Assembly: GCA_016293915.1 (NCBI GenBank)
Contig: JAEDCY010000042.1
Coordinates: forward strand, 1 to 22,052
Direction: 5' to 3'
Length of the DNA stretch: 22,052 bases
Origin: Treponema sp.
Lineage (GTDB): Bacteria; Spirochaetota; Spirochaetia; Treponematales; Treponemataceae
The position numbers were made by a program, and so were the translations under genes. The notes under the pieces were generated by a model that saw only the letters and a program-made list of their open reading frames with translations, did no database searches and was not told the DNA's origin. Shown one piece after another: positions 20,969 to 22,052 of this stretch (position 1 is its first letter; every line of letters begins with the position of its first letter).

Positions 20969-22052
20969 ATGTACGGAAATTACCTTGACGATGCTGCGAA
21001 AATCGTAGCTGCAAAACGCGAAGAAAACCTTAAATTTGAACATGCTCGTCTTACTGCAGAACAGAAGGACGATTTACTCTTGAAGTTCCACCCGGACCGC
21101 ATTAAAAAGCAGTTTACAGAGCTCAAGATTGGTCCTAACAAGGGACAGCAGGCTCCTATCGAGCTCGCAGAAATGCTTCAGGCAAAACCACGTCTCGAAC
21201 CAGAAAAAATAGACCTCAACCACATTGACTATGAGACAGACGTTCTCGTAATTGGTGGTGGTGGAGCAGGAACATCTGCTGCTATCATGGCTTCTGAAGC
21301 TGGAGCTAAAGTACTTCTCGTAACAAAGCTTCGTGTTGGTGATGCTAACACAATGATGGCTGAAGGTGGTATTCAGGCTGCAGATAAGCCAAATGACTCA
21401 CCTGCTCAGCACTACCTCGACGCTTTTGGTGGCGGACACTTTGACGGAAAACCAGAGCTCGTATATACACTCGTAAACAAGGCTCCATCTGTAATCAAGT
21501 GGCTCAACGACCTTGGTGTTGAATTTGACAAGATGCCAGACGGTACAATGGTAACAACACACGGTGGTGGAACAAGTCGCAAGCGTATGCATGCTTGTAA
21601 AGACTACTCTGGTGCAGAAATCATGCGTACTCTTCGCGATGAAACTTTCAACCGTGCAGACCAGATTACTGTAGTAGACTTCACTGCTGCTATCGAAATC
21701 ATCAAGAACGAAAAAGGTGAAGCTGCCGGTGCCGTTCTTATGAACATTGAAACTGGAGAAATCCGCATTGCAAAGGCAAAGGTTGTAATTATTGCAACTG
21801 GAGGGGCTGGACGTATGCACTATCAGGGCTTCCCAACCTCTAACCACTACGGTGCAACAGCCGACGGTCTTGTAATTGCATACCGCGCTGGTGCAAAGCT
21901 TCTCTATCAGGATTCTTTGCAGTATCACCCTACTGGAGCTGCATATCCAACACAGATTCTTGGTAAGCTTGTAACAGAAAAGGTTCGCTCACTTGGAGCA
22001 AAACTTATCAATAAAGACGGTGAAGTTTACATTCACCCTCTTGAAACACGTG
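20969..22052 (+). CDS. Fumarate reductase flavoprotein subunit (partial, runs off window)
   Basis: The first 361 codons of an FAD-dependent fumarate reductase/succinate dehydrogenase family protein; the 3' end is outside the window. About 88 extra residues precede the Rossmann motif VIGGGGAG (94-101). FAD loop residues include AEGGIQAA (131-138). The covalent-flavin histidine of quinone-linked FrdA/SdhA (HTVAAEGG) is replaced by Asn127 (NTMMAEGG), so FAD is probably noncovalent, as in soluble family members. Substrate-site residues are present: QYHPTG (H320, T322) and TEKVR (E337, R340). GGAGG at 20957-20961 supports ATG 20969. No membrane anchor gene is seen. The context suggests fumarate reduction in a soluble complex with the upstream subunits; L-aspartate oxidase and succinate dehydrogenase are less likely alternatives. 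Confidence 0.88.
   Translation, partial: MYGNYLDDAAKIVAAKREENLKFEHARLTAEQKDDLLLKFHPDRIKKQFTELKIGPNKGQQAPIELAEMLQAKPRLEPEKIDLNHIDYETDVLVIGGGGAGTSAAIMASEAGAKVLLVTKLRVGDANTMMAEGGIQAADKPNDSPAQHYLDAFGGGHFDGKPELVYTLVNKAPSVIKWLNDLGVEFDKMPDGTMVTTHGGGTSRKRMHACKDYSGAEIMRTLRDETFNRADQITVVDFTAAIEIIKNEKGEAAGAVLMNIETGEIRIAKAKVVIIATGGAGRMHYQGFPTSNHYGATADGLVIAYRAGAKLLYQDSLQYHPTGAAYPTQILGKLVTEKVRSLGAKLINKDGEVYIHPLETR

Noticed and set aside
21398..21928. Minus-strand 176-codon ORF at the right end
   Set aside because: It is the shadow of the fumarate reductase flavoprotein, which continues in frame from 20969 to the window end.

Overview
The window looks like part of a chromosome from an anaerobic, fermentative, host-associated bacterium. 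A Treponema-type gut or rumen spirochaete is my best guess. The guess rests on A+T-rich intergenic DNA, oxygen-sensitive iron-sulfur and radical enzymes, a monomeric [FeFe] hydrogenase, a reductive route to succinate and many palindromic intergenic repeats. No rRNA or other firm taxonomic marker is present, so the assignment is an inference.

Bases 1-3460 are accessory DNA. Two IS256-like remnants bracket an operon of two RNA-acting proteins: an RNase III with two dsRNA-binding domains and a C-terminal zinc finger, and a NYN nuclease with a LOTUS-like tail. A long hairpin lies upstream of the pair. Next comes the 3' part of a phage/plasmid P4-type primase-helicase, cut by an IS256 transposase fragment, and then a tRNA-Gly(UCC) gene. 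Bases 3599-6817 hold, on the minus strand, a B12-binding radical SAM protein and a group B-like [FeFe] hydrogenase. They are separated and followed by G+C-rich palindromic repeats. Bases 6832-7484 contain only repeats and gene scraps.

From 7485 every gene is on the plus strand. An LDH-fold dehydrogenase carries arginine at the specificity position typical of malate dehydrogenase. Five tandem copies of a ~111-bp hairpin repeat follow, then class II fumarase. A degenerate stretch with a truncated receiver-like ORF precedes a fused FeoA-FeoB ferrous iron transporter.

Bases 13484-22052 form one long redox operon, with a good promoter at 13373-13401: hdrB, hdrC, hdrA, an mvhD-like gene, two iron-sulfur subunits and a FAD/NAD(P)H subunit of Flx/sulfhydrogenase type, then an iron-sulfur protein and a flavoprotein of the soluble fumarate-reductase family. 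The last gene runs off the window.

Read together, the dehydrogenase (oxaloacetate to malate), fumarase (malate to fumarate) and fumarate reductase (fumarate to succinate) form the reductive branch to succinate. The Hdr/Flx genes suggest that fumarate reduction is coupled to NAD(P)H through a soluble flavin-based electron-bifurcating complex rather than a quinone. This Hdr-Flx-Frd arrangement is the most interesting system in the window.
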